A stretch of DNA of 64,000 nucleotides from Timburyella sp030842085 (GCA_030842085.1 JAUUSE010000002.1:1-64000), one strand, 5' to 3'; positions 42,441-52,514 are shown, counted from the stretch's first letter. The notes: generated by a model from the letters alone, not told the origin. Numbers and translations are program-made.

Positions 42441-43331
42441 TTATTTAGCTCTTTTCTTAGTAACAACAACTGCAGATGTAGCTACTACTGCAAGAGCTGC
42501 TATTCCTATTATAGGAAGCATGTCCTCGCCTGTGCCTACCTGTGTTTTTGATGAGCCGCCTGCTGTGCTGCTCTTTGATGTTGTTGAAGCTGTGCTGGCT
42601 GTTGAAGCGGTCGACGTTGTTGAGGCTGTGCTGGCCGTTGAAGCAACGCTTGCGGTTCCCTCGCCCGAACCAGTTTCGGCTTCAGTTGTTATCGTCCAAT
42701 TCTTTATTGTCAGAGCATCGCTTGTATCTTTACCATATATTACAAATGTAACGCCTATCAGTTTTGGCTGACCGTCTGGGCCAAAGATTAAATCATAGAG
42801 CTGATCATCATCATAAAATTCGCCGTTATCTTTCTGAGCGCCCTTTAATAAATCAGATACCTTTATTGAAAGCTTATACTCGCCCGCAGGTATATGATTG
42901 TTAACAGCTTCTACTCCTGCCGCTTTGACTATTGCAGGGTCAACGCTTGCTGTAGCGGCGGCGCCAAAGTTAAATTTCATCTGCCAGCAGTCACTGTCAG
43001 TGCCTTCAAATTTAATGTCAAAATTCAAATAATAATCCGGCATTAATGTTACAATGCCGTTCGCACCAGTTGTATCCTCTACACGTGCGTTCGGATATCC
43101 ATACGGATGCTGTCCTGTCGGCCATATCTTCATTCCGTCCGCTGATGCTTCGCCATTCATATATGTAGACTCTGCAAGGGCTCCGCTCCAAGAACCGTCA
43201 GTAGACGACTGCCACGCTTCAATATCGTCTACAGGCAAAGTATACATTGTGTCTGCTGATGCGGTCATCACAAATGTTGACATAGCCGCTGCCAATGCAA
43301 GTGTAACTACCGCACTTATTATCTTTTTCAT
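42441..43331 (-). CDS. Secreted wall-anchored surface protein A
   Basis: The 296 residues have a signal peptide (about 1-27, VMTASADT), a beta-rich domain (about 30-215), a Thr/Ser/Ala-rich linker (about 218-260), then the motif QVGTGEDM, a hydrophobic stretch and a KKRAK tail. This is the layout of a sortase-anchored protein, but the motif is not LPXTG. It contains no cysteine. It is divergent from the GH13 gene, which might suggest a role in glycan binding; not shown. The other family members lie at 48-55 kb. Confidence 0.85.
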   Translation of the reverse strand: MKKIISAVVTLALAAAMSTFVMTASADTMYTLPVDDIEAWQSSTDGSWSGALAESTYMNGEASADGMKIWPTGQHPYGYPNARVEDTTGANGIVTLMPDYYLNFDIKFEGTDSDCWQMKFNFGAAATASVDPAIVKAAGVEAVNNHIPAGEYKLSIKVSDLLKGAQKDNGEFYDDDQLYDLIFGPDGQPKLIGVTFVIYGKDTSDALTIKNWTITTEAETGSGEGTASVASTASTASTTSTASTASTASTTSKSSTAGGSSKTQVGTGEDMLPIIGIAALAVVATSAVVVTKKRAK

Positions 43332-43494
43332 CCTATACCTCTCCTTTTTTAATTTGTATATTTATTATAATACTTATTTCTATATATCGCAATACTTTTG
43401 TAATAATTTTGTTATAATTATTTAATATCAAAAAATATTTAAACATTAAAATAATAATATAATCATTTTGCTCAACTAATATATTTAATTTTGC

Positions 43495-43523
43495 TTGTAT
43501 AAATAAATTTATTTATGTATAAT
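43495..43523 (+). promoter_or_regulatory. Likely promoter of the GH13 gene
   Basis: TTGTAT (43495-43500) and TATAAT (43518-43523) are 17 bases apart, 37 bases before the start codon, in a very AT-rich region. Confidence 0.6.
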
Positions 43524-43559
43524 GACTAAATAAATAATATTATAAGGGAATGATAAATT

Positions 43560-45137
43560 ATGCCAAAATGGTTAAAAAATGCAGTTTTCTATGAAATTTA
43601 TCCGCAAAGCTTTCAGGATTCAAACGGTGACGGCATAGGCGATATTAACGGTATAATCAGTCGACTTGATTATATCCTCGGGCTCGGATGCAACGCTATA
43701 TGGCTGAATCCATGCTTTGATTCTCCTTTTACCGACGCCGGATATGACGTGCGCGACTATTATAAGGTAGCTCCGCGCTATGGCACAAACGAAGATCTTA
43801 AAACGCTTTTTAGCGAGGCGCACTGTCGTGGCATGCATGTAATTTTAGACCTTGTCGCTGGGCATACATCTTACGACAATCCATGGTTTTTGCAGTCTAT
43901 GCTGCCAGAAGAAAATAAGTACAGCCACAGATATGTGTGGACCGACAGCATTTGGCATTCTCCCGCCAATGTGCCGGAACTATCGGGCTGCTTAAGAGGA
44001 ATTTCCAACCGCGACGGCTGCTGCGGCACAAATTATTATTCTACTCAGCCTGCTCTTAATTACGGTTTTGCCAATATAAGCGAGCCGTGGCAGATGCCGG
44101 TTGATGCGGCGCCAGCCGTCGCAACCAGAGAAGAAATGAAAAACATTATGCGATTTTGGCTCAACATGGGCTGCGACGGTTTTAGAGTCGATATGGCAGC
44201 CTCCCTTGTAAAAAACGACCCGGATAAATCAGCAACTATAAAGCTGTGGCAAAACTTTAGACAATTTTTGGACGAAGAGTTTCCTCAGGCCGCTATTGTT
44301 TCAGAGTGGGGGGACCCGGAAAAATCACTTAAGGCGGGCTTTCATATGGACTTTTTACTGCATTTTGGCCCATCCCGTTATAACGACCTTTTTAGATGCG
44401 ATGAACCGTATTTTTCCCGCCGCGGTAAAGGTGATATTTCTAAATTTGTAAATAAATATAATGAATACAGACAGTGCGTTAACGGCAATGGATATATCTG
44501 CCTGCCCACGGGAAATCATGATATGGCAAGAATGAGGCGCTATTTAGATGAAGATGAAATGAAAGTCGCCTTTGCCTTTATTTTATCAATGCCCGGCGTG
44601 CCATTTATATATTACGGCGACGAAATAGGCATGAAATATTTAGAGGGCGTTAAATCTGTTGAAGGCGGATATGAGCGCACTGGCTCACGCTCGCCAATGC
44701 AATGGGACAGCAGCACAAACGCCGGCTTCTCCAGCGGCAGGCCGGAGGATTTATACATAATGATTGATGCTGACAACATGCGTCCTACTGTAGAAAATAG
44801 CATTAGCGACGCTAATTCTCTGTATAATGAAACAAAAAAGATTATTTCTCTGCGTATGGAGCACACGGCGCTGCAGGCAGATGCCGATATTGAGTTTATT
44901 TATGTGAAAGAAAACGAATATCCGCTAATTTATAAACGCAGCAGTGAAAACGAGGACATTCTTATTGCAGTAAATCCGTCTGGTGCTGCTAAAAGCGTGG
45001 ATTTAACCTCTGCTTTGTCAGGTCATTTCACAAATGGCGATACACCGCGTATGTTATATTTCTGCGGAGAAAAGGCCGCTTTCAACAGCTGCACCATAAC
45101 CATTCCGCCGGCAAGCGCTTCGTATTTTATACTGTAG
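43560..45137 (+). CDS. GH13-family alpha-glucan hydrolase (intracellular)
   Basis: The 525-residue protein has the GH13 barrel with the usual four motifs: nucleophile D in DGFRVDMA (about 209), acid/base E in VSEWGDP (about 248), D in GNHDM (about 320), and a C-terminal beta domain. The pattern YEIYPQSFQDSNGDGIGD at the N-terminus is typical of oligo-glucosidases and neopullulanase-like enzymes. No signal peptide is present, so it probably acts on maltodextrins or related sugars in the cytosol. The exact substrate cannot be set from sequence alone. Confidence 0.9.
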   Translation: MPKWLKNAVFYEIYPQSFQDSNGDGIGDINGIISRLDYILGLGCNAIWLNPCFDSPFTDAGYDVRDYYKVAPRYGTNEDLKTLFSEAHCRGMHVILDLVAGHTSYDNPWFLQSMLPEENKYSHRYVWTDSIWHSPANVPELSGCLRGISNRDGCCGTNYYSTQPALNYGFANISEPWQMPVDAAPAVATREEMKNIMRFWLNMGCDGFRVDMAASLVKNDPDKSATIKLWQNFRQFLDEEFPQAAIVSEWGDPEKSLKAGFHMDFLLHFGPSRYNDLFRCDEPYFSRRGKGDISKFVNKYNEYRQCVNGNGYICLPTGNHDMARMRRYLDEDEMKVAFAFILSMPGVPFIYYGDEIGMKYLEGVKSVEGGYERTGSRSPMQWDSSTNAGFSSGRPEDLYIMIDADNMRPTVENSISDANSLYNETKKIISLRMEHTALQADADIEFIYVKENEYPLIYKRSSENEDILIAVNPSGAAKSVDLTSALSGHFTNGDTPRMLYFCGEKAAFNSCTITIPPASASYFIL

Positions 45138-45477
45138 TATAATTTTAATCGTGGCATGCAACGGGTAATAATATATTATTAGTCGGAAAATTAATCGCAC
45201 TTACATATTTTACTTCTATATCTGATATCGCCGCAGTTTAACTGGTGATACGCTTATAAAAGCAGCATATAAAAAGACTAGTGTGCTCCTTTAAAAATTG
45301 CATTATATGCTCCGCAGAAAAAATTGCAGATTTTAAACATTTTGGCACACCTCTACTAAACAAAATCACGATTAATTCTTATGCTGTTTTAGAAAAATTT
45401 TATTCTAATAGATTAGTTCTCTCTATCTTTATTATTCTTGCTATCTAACATAAACACTATTGTTTCAAAGGCCAAGA

Positions 45478-45512
45478 AACCGTCTTGTAAGTATCGCTCA
45501 CAAGACGGCTTC
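45478..45512 (+). terminator. Terminator-like hairpin downstream of the GH13 gene
   Basis: CCGTCTTGT and ACAAGACGG make a nine-base stem with about 11 bases of loop, followed by CTTCTTTTGTT. It may serve either strand. Confidence 0.7.
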
Positions 45513-45663
45513 TTTTGTTGTTTAAGCAAGCCCCGATTGAACCAGTGGAAATGAAAGCTGCAGCAAAATAAAATCCTGCTGATGTAAAACAGCAAAGAGG
45601 TTTGGCGGCCATATTGAAAAGTAGGTCGGGAGGTTTTGACGCATGAGGAAAAGTCAGCACAAC

Positions 45664-45703
45664 AAAATCAAAACCACCAGTTTACTGGTGGTTTTGATTT
45701 TTA
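45664..45703. terminator. Bidirectional terminator of purF
   Basis: AAAATCAAAACCACCAGT pairs with ACTGGTGGTTTTGATTTT, an 18-base stem of near-perfect symmetry. T-runs occur on both strands, so it stops purF on the minus strand. Confidence 0.88.
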
Positions 45704-45751
45704 TAATATTATTAAAACAAGCAAATTTTATAATCTTAAAGTTTACAGCAA

Positions 45752-47197
45752 TCAGTTAAACTCCAGCTGCTCCTTTATTTTTGTCTCAAACTTGCTCTTT
45801 GACACCTGCTTTGGCACCTCGCATGGATAATTTCCCGTAAAGCATCCGTCGCAGAAATCGCAATTTTCCGTGTCTGCTATTTTCCTTACATCCTCAAGGC
45901 TTAGATATTCCAAGCTGTCGGCGCCTATGTCCTTGCATATTTCATCAAGCGTACGGCGACAGGCTATTAGCTTTTCTTTGCTGTCAATGTCCACGCCAAA
46001 GTAACACGGATTAGTAAAGGGCGGTGACGATACCCTTACATGTACTTCAGTGGCGCCGGCGTTTCTCAGCAGCTTTACTATTCTTGCGCTGGTAGTGCCT
46101 CTCACTATAGAATCGTCTATCATAATAACACGCTTGCCGTCGACAACCGCTTTAAGCACATTAAGCTTTATTCTCACGGCATTGTCGCGCATTATTTGCG
46201 TAGGCTGTATAAAGCTTCGGCCGACATATCTGTTCTTTATAAATCCAACGCCGTACGGTATTCCCGACGCTCTTGAATAGCCAAGCGCCGCATCCAGTCC
46301 CGAGTCGGGTACACCTATTACCACATCCGCCTCGACCGGATGACTTTTGGCTAAGAACTCACCCGCACGCAAACGCGCCTCGTGCACGCTGGCGCCCTCT
46401 ATAACGCTGTCGGGACGAGCTATATAAACATATTCAAACACGCATATATGCGGCTTTTTATTTACGCAGTGCGTACGTATCGACTTTATTTCGCCGTCTT
46501 TTATTACTACTATTTCGCCCGGCTCTATGTCCCTTACAAATTTAGCGCCTATAGTGTCAAACGCACAGCTCTCAGATGCAACTACATATCCTCCGTTTTG
46601 CGTCCTGCCTATGCACAGCGGCCTAAAACCGATTGGGTCTCTTGCGGCTATAAGCTTTTGCGCCGACATTACGACCAAAGAATATGCACCCTTTAAATCA
46701 TACATCGCTTTTTCTACGGCGCCCTCTATCGAATCGCTTTCGAGCCGAGCATTAGTTATAAGATATGCTATAACCTCAGTATCGTTGGTGCCGTGGAAAA
46801 TTGCGCCGTTCATTTCAAAGCGGCGGCGGAGTTCATATGCATTAGTTATGTTCCCGTTATGGCAAAGAGCCAATGGCCCCTTTATATGCTTAACAACCAA
46901 CGGCTGTGCATTATGGCGCTTGACGTTTCCGGTTGTAGAATATCTTACATGCCCTATCGCCATTTTTCCGCTTCCAAGCGATGCTAAACGCTCCGGATTA
47001 AACACCTCGTATACAAGGCCCAAATCTCTGTAATGCGTTATAACTCCCCTGTCGTTTACCGCTATTCCGCAGCTTTCCTGCCCGCGGTGCTGAAGCGCGT
47101 AAAGCGCAAGGTAAACCTGAGACGCTACATCACATGAAGTGTTTTCGGCTATTCCGAAAACACCGCATTCTTCCTTTATCTTTATATCATCATGCAT
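45752..47197 (-). CDS. purF: Amidophosphoribosyltransferase
   Basis: The 481-residue protein catalyses the first committed step of purine synthesis, PRPP plus glutamine to phosphoribosylamine. The N-terminal nucleophile is C11 after a short propeptide (IKEECGVFGIAE), as in Bacillus-type PurF that also bears a 4Fe-4S cluster; the glutaminase domain (about 11-235) has HVRYSTTG, and the PRTase domain has the PRPP loop VIMIDDSIVRGTTS near 350. Cysteines of the cluster lie in the C-terminal third (CDFCDGCF). It follows purC with 24 bases between. Confidence 0.95.
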   Translation of the reverse strand: MHDDIKIKEECGVFGIAENTSCDVASQVYLALYALQHRGQESCGIAVNDRGVITHYRDLGLVYEVFNPERLASLGSGKMAIGHVRYSTTGNVKRHNAQPLVVKHIKGPLALCHNGNITNAYELRRRFEMNGAIFHGTNDTEVIAYLITNARLESDSIEGAVEKAMYDLKGAYSLVVMSAQKLIAARDPIGFRPLCIGRTQNGGYVVASESCAFDTIGAKFVRDIEPGEIVVIKDGEIKSIRTHCVNKKPHICVFEYVYIARPDSVIEGASVHEARLRAGEFLAKSHPVEADVVIGVPDSGLDAALGYSRASGIPYGVGFIKNRYVGRSFIQPTQIMRDNAVRIKLNVLKAVVDGKRVIMIDDSIVRGTTSARIVKLLRNAGATEVHVRVSSPPFTNPCYFGVDIDSKEKLIACRRTLDEICKDIGADSLEYLSLEDVRKIADTENCDFCDGCFTGNYPCEVPKQVSKSKFETKIKEQLEFN

Positions 47198-47221
47198 ATA
47201 ACAGACCTATCCTTCTGACAA

Positions 47222-47932
47222 TTATTTGCTGAATACGCGCTTTAATATTTCATTATAAGCCTCGACTTCTCCGCCAAGGTCGCGGCGGAACCTGTCTTTG
47301 TCCAATTTCTCCATTGTAGTCGCGTCCCAAAAACGGCAGGTGTCGGGCGAGATTTCATCCGCAAGTACAATTTTGCCGTCAGAGGTCTTGCCAAACTCCA
47401 ACTTGAAGTCTACCAAAATTATATTCAAGTCCTTTAAATAATCCGTCAGCACTTTATTTACTTTAAATGCATAATCGGCTATTGTATCAAGCTCTTCGCG
47501 GGTGGCTATACCAAGCGATATTATGTGATAGTCGTTTATCAGCGGATCGCCAAGGTCGTCGTTTTTGTAACTGTATTCAAGCGATGGAGCAATAAGCTTT
47601 GTTCCCTCTTTTACGCCATATCTCTTTGAAAAAGAACCTGCCGCTATATTTCTTATAATAACCTCTAACATTATTATATCGACTTTCTTAACAGCCGTTT
47701 CCCTGTCTGATAATTCCTTAACAAAGTGCGTTGGTATGCCGTTTTCCTCAAGTATCTGCATAAAATGATTAGTTACTCGGTTATTTATAACGCCCTTGCC
47801 GGAAATCGTCCCCTTTTTCTCGCCGTTAAATGCCGTTGCGTCGTCTTTATAATCGACTATGTATATATCCTTTTCGTCCGTGTCATATACGCGCTTAGCC
47901 TTGCCCTCGTATATCATTTTTCCTTTTTCCAT
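47222..47932 (-). CDS. purC: Phosphoribosylaminoimidazole-succinocarboxamide synthase
   Basis: The 236-residue SAICAR synthetase joins CAIR with aspartate using ATP. The conserved segments YEGKAKRVY, NGEKKGTISGKGVINNR, ISPDTCRFWD and the length all fit. The ATG at 47932 is ten bases after AGGAG; a TTG six bases upstream is less likely. It lies upstream of purF on the minus strand, so the two form a purine operon. Confidence 0.95.
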   Translation of the reverse strand: MEKGKMIYEGKAKRVYDTDEKDIYIVDYKDDATAFNGEKKGTISGKGVINNRVTNHFMQILEENGIPTHFVKELSDRETAVKKVDIIMLEVIIRNIAAGSFSKRYGVKEGTKLIAPSLEYSYKNDDLGDPLINDYHIISLGIATREELDTIADYAFKVNKVLTDYLKDLNIILVDFKLEFGKTSDGKIVLADEISPDTCRFWDATTMEKLDKDRFRRDLGGEVEAYNEILKRVFSK

Positions 47933-48323
47933 CTGCAAACAACTCCTATCCGCCTAATAAACTCCCATAAAAGCTCTCTTATTAATAAAAATACATTATT
48001 ATTCTGCACTTAAAATTAACATATGTCAAGTTTTTTTTACTTCCATTTTTTAATATTATTATTACATATAGTTTACCAACCCCAAGATGACATTTTTTGT
48101 TTAATAATATAATTTCGCCGATTTGTCTTATCTTGATTACAAATTGAAAGACATGCGGAATTATATAATTTAACCTATGAACATGATGAATATTTTGCAT
48201 AGCAATCGGTTATTTGACCTTTATAAGCCTATTTCATAATTAGAGATTTTTCTATTTAATAAAAAACAACAGGGCTAAAAGCCCTGCCGTCTTTAAGGAA
48301 TGTAAGGTTTTAATCTTTAGTTA
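47933..48323. other. Spacer between the surface-protein cluster and purC
   Basis: About 390 bases, very AT-rich. It holds the purC promoter region and the terminator at 48262-48295. No purine riboswitch or convincing gene was identified. Confidence 0.5.
48262..48295 (-). terminator. Terminator of surface protein B
   Basis: On the minus strand GGCAGGGC and GCCCTG form a stem around TTTTA, and TTGTTTTTTATT follows. Confidence 0.8.
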
Positions 48324-49247
48324 TTATTTGCTTCTCTTTTTGCTGACTACAACAGCAGACGTAGCTACTACTGCAAGAGCTGCTACTCCTATTACAGGAA
48401 GCATGTTCTCGCCCGTTCCAACCTGGCTGCTGGATGTTTTATTTCCGCCGGTCGAAGATGCTTTGCTACCAGTCGATGTTGTTGAACCACCAGTTGAAGC
48501 TGTAGATGTTGTCGAGCCGCCTGTTGATGCAGTTGACGTCGTACTGCTGCCAGTATTTATATCGTCAAAAGAACCGTCTGTGCCAAGAGAGAAATCTCTT
48601 ATTGTAAGAGCATAGTCCTTATCGGAGTTCTCACCCGGCTTATTTGTCGCCATCTGGAAATTAATAGTTGTTAACCACCTGTTTCCGCCATCGCCGAATA
48701 CTTTATCATAGTTGTTTGTATCATTATCAGCATCATATGCTTTTATGAGATCCTCTAAGTCAAGAACAACATTGTATGTTCCAGAAGGAAGCTGACTAGA
48801 TGTGTTCTCCTTAAGTTTCTCGTTACCTGTTGCTGCAGCAATATACTTTGCAATCTGCATACGGTTTGTGCCAGCAGCATTAAACGCAATCTCTACATTC
48901 CAACGAGCGTCCCAAGCGCCATCCGGTCCGTCAAGCGTTACATCAATGTGTAAATCATCGCCATTGGAAACCTGTGTAATTCCCGATCCAACATTGAGAA
49001 GGAAGTTCGGAATCTGAACTGTTGTTGCTGTATCGGGGAACCATACTTTCATTCCTTCGCCCCCGGGCAGCTCCTCTGCCGACAAATCAGCAGTTTCGTC
49101 AAGTTTAGGGCTGTTTAGCATCCATGTGCCCCAATCGCCAGGAGCAAATGGGATGGTATAGTATGTTTCCGCTGATGCTACCGTAGTGCTCAATGCCAAT
49201 GATGCCGCTACAGCAGTTGCCGCTATAGCACTAATAATCTTTTTCAA
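48324..49247 (-). CDS. Secreted wall-anchored surface protein B
   Basis: The 307 residues have a signal peptide (ATTVASAETYYTIP), one beta-rich module (about 28-230), a Thr/Ser linker with GGSTTSTAST repeats, then QVGTGENM, a hydrophobic run and KKRSK. The module matches protein D and the middle module of F (WGTWMLNSPKLDE, QIPNFLLNVGSGI, TYNVVLDLEDLIKAYD). It is the second gene of the pair C-B with 49 bases between. The last third is almost identical in DNA to protein C, suggesting recent exchange. Confidence 0.85.
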   Translation of the reverse strand: MKKIISAIAATAVAASLALSTTVASAETYYTIPFAPGDWGTWMLNSPKLDETADLSAEELPGGEGMKVWFPDTATTVQIPNFLLNVGSGITQVSNGDDLHIDVTLDGPDGAWDARWNVEIAFNAAGTNRMQIAKYIAAATGNEKLKENTSSQLPSGTYNVVLDLEDLIKAYDADNDTNNYDKVFGDGGNRWLTTINFQMATNKPGENSDKDYALTIRDFSLGTDGSFDDINTGSSTTSTASTGGSTTSTASTGGSTTSTGSKASSTGGNKTSSSQVGTGENMLPVIGVAALAVVATSAVVVSKKRSK

Positions 49248-49296
49248 ATTAATCTACCTCCAAATATTTTATAATTAATAATATGAGACAATTTAA

Positions 49297-50184
49297 TTAT
49301 TTAGCTCTTTTCTTAGTAACAACAACTGCAGATGTAGCTACTACTGCAAGAGCTGCTATCCCTATTACAGGAAGCATGTTCTCGCCCGTTCCAACCTGGC
49401 TGCTGGATGTTTTATTTCCGCCGGTCGAAGATGCTTTGCTACCAGTCGATGTTGTTGAAGTCGTTGAGCTTGGAGATTCAGAACTGGCAGTAGAGCTGCT
49501 CTCACTACCACCATCACTGGCCGAATCAGTTACACTAAGCTCGCTTATTGTCAGCTTTGCATTAGGTGCATATTTACCAGTGCTTATATAAAGTCTTATT
49601 GCTACAACGGTGGGATCTCCTCCCTCTCCATATATAGCATCATAGGCAGTCTCATCAACAGCTTCCTTTACGGCATCAGCAAGATTTATAGAAATGTCAG
49701 CCGTGCCGGGGAAAATATTATTTTGGCCTGAAACTTCAATGTTTGCTGCTGCACCAATAGCTTTATTAATATTAGCCTCAATATTCATACCGTTTTGCTG
49801 AGCAGCAAATGTTAAAACTACTCCCCATGTGTGAGCCCAAGCATTATCCAACGAAGAATCATTTACATAGTTAGCCTTAAGATTAAACACATCTGCTTCA
49901 TCCGCTTCAAAAAGTCCATTCTGAGCATCCGCCAGTTTAATATACGGATAAAAAGCCGTTGCCTTATCGTTCATATTTATGACAAGTGAGCCATTATCAA
50001 CTACAGCGTCTATCCAACTGTCGTCGCTGTCCAGCTGAACGTCACCTGTGCTGGCCAGCCATGCGCTTACATCATCTAATGGTGCTTCCCATTTTGCTTC
50101 TGCCGCAGATGCCGTTGTCATAGCCATAACTGCCGCAGAAACAGTTAGTGCTATTGCAACAAAGATACTTGTTATCTTTCTCAT
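49297..50184 (-). CDS. Secreted wall-anchored surface protein C
   Basis: The 295 residues have a signal peptide (TTASAAEAKW), a module of a second type (KWEAPLDDVSAWLASTGDV, shared with protein E), a Ser/Thr linker, then QVGTGENM, a hydrophobic run and KKRAK. I chose the ATG at 50184, since the upstream GTG overlaps the AGGGGTG binding site. It precedes gene B in an operon. Role likely cell-surface binding, as inferred from module and anchor. Confidence 0.83.
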   Translation of the reverse strand: MRKITSIFVAIALTVSAAVMAMTTASAAEAKWEAPLDDVSAWLASTGDVQLDSDDSWIDAVVDNGSLVINMNDKATAFYPYIKLADAQNGLFEADEADVFNLKANYVNDSSLDNAWAHTWGVVLTFAAQQNGMNIEANINKAIGAAANIEVSGQNNIFPGTADISINLADAVKEAVDETAYDAIYGEGGDPTVVAIRLYISTGKYAPNAKLTISELSVTDSASDGGSESSSTASSESPSSTTSTTSTGSKASSTGGNKTSSSQVGTGENMLPVIGIAALAVVATSAVVVTKKRAK

Positions 50185-50336
50185 TTTTATCACCCCTGTT
50201 AAAGATTAATTAATTTTAACTATATTTTTTATTAAATTCAAGATTATTATTTGCTAAAAATAACACTTTTATATTGTATATTTTCAATAATTTAAAATTA
50301 CAAAAGTTTGCTTTTTTATCCATATTTTGAAATTAA

Positions 50337-50363
50337 AAAGGACAGCTTAAAGCTGTCCTTTTA
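50337..50363. terminator. Terminator of surface protein D
   Basis: AAAAGGACAGCTT and AAGCTGTCCTTTT form a symmetrical hairpin that serves the minus-strand gene D. Confidence 0.85.
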
Positions 50364-50391
50364 ATAAAATAATATTCAATTTCTTTAAATA

Positions 50392-51297
50392 TTATTTAGC
50401 TCTTTTCTTAGTAACAACAACTGCAGATGTAGCTACTACTGCAAGAGCTGCTATCCCTATTACCGGGAGCAGGTTCTCGCCTGTACCAACCTGTGTCTTT
50501 GATGAGCTGCCTGTTGTGCTGCTCTTTGAACCAGTTGAAGCTGTGCTGGCTGTTGAACCAGTTGAAGCTGTGCTGGCTGTTGAACCAGTTGAAGCCGTGC
50601 CACCGTTGCCAGTACCCTCGAAAGAGCCATCTGTGCCGAGTGAGAAGTCTCTTATTATGAGATGATTATCTTTGTCTGAGTTTTTGGCCGGATCGGTTGT
50701 TGCAACATTGAAGTTGATAGTTGTCAGCAGTCTGGTGTTGTCAGCGCCGCTGTTCCAAATCTTATCATAGTTAGTTGTGTCGTTATCAGCATCATATGCC
50801 TTTATAAGCTCTTCCATATCAAGAACTACATCGTATGTGCCGGAAGGAAGCTGGCCATAATCATTCGGCTGAAGCTTATCGTTTCCTGTTGCTGCAGCAA
50901 TATACTTAGAAATATTCATACGATTGGTGCCAGCGCCATTAAAGCCAATCTCTACAAACCAACGCATATCCATAGCGCCATCATCGCCCTCAAGGGTTAT
51001 GTCTATGTGTAAATCATCGCCCTTGGTAACCTCAGTAATTCCCGCGCCAACGTTGAGAAGGAAGTTTGGAATCTGAACTGTTGCTGTATCTGGGAACCAT
51101 ACTTCCATACCTTCAGATGTCTCTTCTGCTCCCAAGTTTTCAGTCTCATTGAGCATCGGGTTGTTTACCATCCATGTTGACCACTCGGCAGGATCCATTG
51201 GAATGGTATAGTACGTTTCTGCTGACGCTACTGTTGTGCTAAGCGCCAATGATGCTGCTATAGCTGTTGCAGCTATAGCACTAATGATTTTTTTCAA
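50392..51297 (-). CDS. Secreted wall-anchored surface protein D
   Basis: The 301 residues repeat the B-type module (WSTWMVNNPMLNETE, QIPNFLLNVGAGI, TYDVVLDMEELIKAYD) after a near-identical signal peptide. A linker of GSTASTAS repeats precedes QVGTGENL, a hydrophobic run and KKRAK. It follows gene E (58 bases) and ends in a hairpin terminator. Pairs E-D and C-B seem to derive from duplication of a two-gene unit. Confidence 0.85.
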   Translation of the reverse strand: MKKIISAIAATAIAASLALSTTVASAETYYTIPMDPAEWSTWMVNNPMLNETENLGAEETSEGMEVWFPDTATVQIPNFLLNVGAGITEVTKGDDLHIDITLEGDDGAMDMRWFVEIGFNGAGTNRMNISKYIAAATGNDKLQPNDYGQLPSGTYDVVLDMEELIKAYDADNDTTNYDKIWNSGADNTRLLTTINFNVATTDPAKNSDKDNHLIIRDFSLGTDGSFEGTGNGGTASTGSTASTASTGSTASTASTGSKSSTTGSSSKTQVGTGENLLPVIGIAALAVVATSAVVVTKKRAK

Positions 51298-51355
51298 ATT
51301 AATCTACCTCCAAAAAATTTTTTTATATTAATTTTATAATATAAAACTAATTTAA

Positions 51356-52240
51356 TTACCCAGCTCTCTTTTTAGTAACAGCAATTGTATATATAGCTGC
51401 TGCCGCAAGAACTGCCACACTGAATATAGGAGCTATGCTCTCGCCAGTATCGACCTGTGGAACTGATGAATTGGTTGTTATGCTGCTATTAAAAGATTCT
51501 GCTGAAGTGCCGCCAGATATCATTGAAGCTGTTGAATTAAACGATTCGTTGGTGTCGCTATCTGCTCCACCGACTCCGCTCGTTATGCTCAAACGTCTCA
51601 AAGTCAGCTTTGTCTCCGGCGCGTATTCTCCCGTCGCAATATATAATCGTACAGCTATTACCGTACTGTCACCATTTTCACCATATATTGCTTCATAATC
51701 TTCTTTTGTTGTATCTCTCCTAACAGCCGCGGCTAAATCTATAGATACATCTGCAGTTCCCGCAAGCAAATTGCCACTCTCTGAAATATTTATATCATCA
51801 TCAGCCAAAGCTATAGCCTTGTTTACATTTACATCAATATTAATTCCATCACTGTTCTTGGCAGCAAATGTTAATACTAAACCAAAATTATGAGCTTGTG
51901 CATTGTCCGAAGATTCATCAGTATCAAACGTTGCATTAAAATTTAATGCATCGCCTTCCTCTGCCTCAAATAAGCCTTTTTGTGAATCTTTTACTTTAAC
52001 ATATGGATAAAACACTCTACAACGTTCATTTTCATTTACTACAAGAGCACCATTTTCTACTTTGGCATCCAACCAGCATTCGTCGCTATCAAGAGCGATA
52101 TCACCTGTACTGCCTACCCATGCATCTATATTATCTATTGGTGCTTTCCATTTTATATCCAGTGCCGATGAGGTTGTTACCGCAATTATCAGAAATGTTG
52201 TTGTAAATGCAGCCGTTAATATTTTAACTAACCTTTGCAT
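51356..52240 (-). CDS. Secreted wall-anchored surface protein E
   Basis: The 294 residues carry a signal peptide (TTSSALDIKW), a C-type module (KWKAPIDNIDAWVGSTGDI, MNIDVNVNKAIA-like segment), a short Ser/Asn linker, then QVDTGESI, a hydrophobic run and KKRAG. The start at 52240 follows GAAGGTGAG; the ATG upstream would place it inside the gene. It is more diverged than C, and its linker lacks the clean repeats. First gene of the E-D pair. Confidence 0.8.
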   Translation of the reverse strand: MQRLVKILTAAFTTTFLIIAVTTSSALDIKWKAPIDNIDAWVGSTGDIALDSDECWLDAKVENGALVVNENERCRVFYPYVKVKDSQKGLFEAEEGDALNFNATFDTDESSDNAQAHNFGLVLTFAAKNSDGINIDVNVNKAIALADDDINISESGNLLAGTADVSIDLAAAVRRDTTKEDYEAIYGENGDSTVIAVRLYIATGEYAPETKLTLRRLSITSGVGGADSDTNESFNSTASMISGGTSAESFNSSITTNSSVPQVDTGESIAPIFSVAVLAAAAIYTIAVTKKRAG

Positions 52241-52480
52241 AAAACAACTCACCTTCATTTCTTGCTATATTATATCACCATTCAAAAAAATTTCAACCAC
52301 TATATATTGATTGCAATAAAAATTTACTTTTTAATTAGAAGTATTTTACAAAATATATAATTCAAATTATGCATTTTAAATATTTACACTATTTATTTTT
52401 CACAATTAAATAAATATAATCTGTTATTTGTCAAAATGAAGATATTTATTATCTTTTTTACTTAATTTGCTAAATTTAAT

Positions 52481-52514
52481 AAAAAAGAGCGCAGATTTTA
52501 CTGCGCTCTTTTTA
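52481..52514 (-). terminator. Terminator of surface protein F
   Basis: AAAAAAGAGCGCAG and CTGCGCTCTTTTT form a hairpin with T-run on the minus strand. Confidence 0.85.

Larger units (their letters stand above)
45138..45751. other. Intergenic stretch with two terminator hairpins
   Basis: This 614-base gap holds a hairpin at about 45478-45506 and a near-perfect palindrome at 45664-45703. Short open frames cross the hairpins on the minus strand, with a hydrophobic, cysteine-bearing peptide; they lack a binding site and I do not call them. The stretch before 45400 shows nothing clear. Confidence 0.5.

Noticed and set aside
45413..45660. Minus-strand small frames in the spacer after the GH13 gene
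   Set aside because: They run through terminator hairpins, lack binding sites, and have no supporting neighbour.
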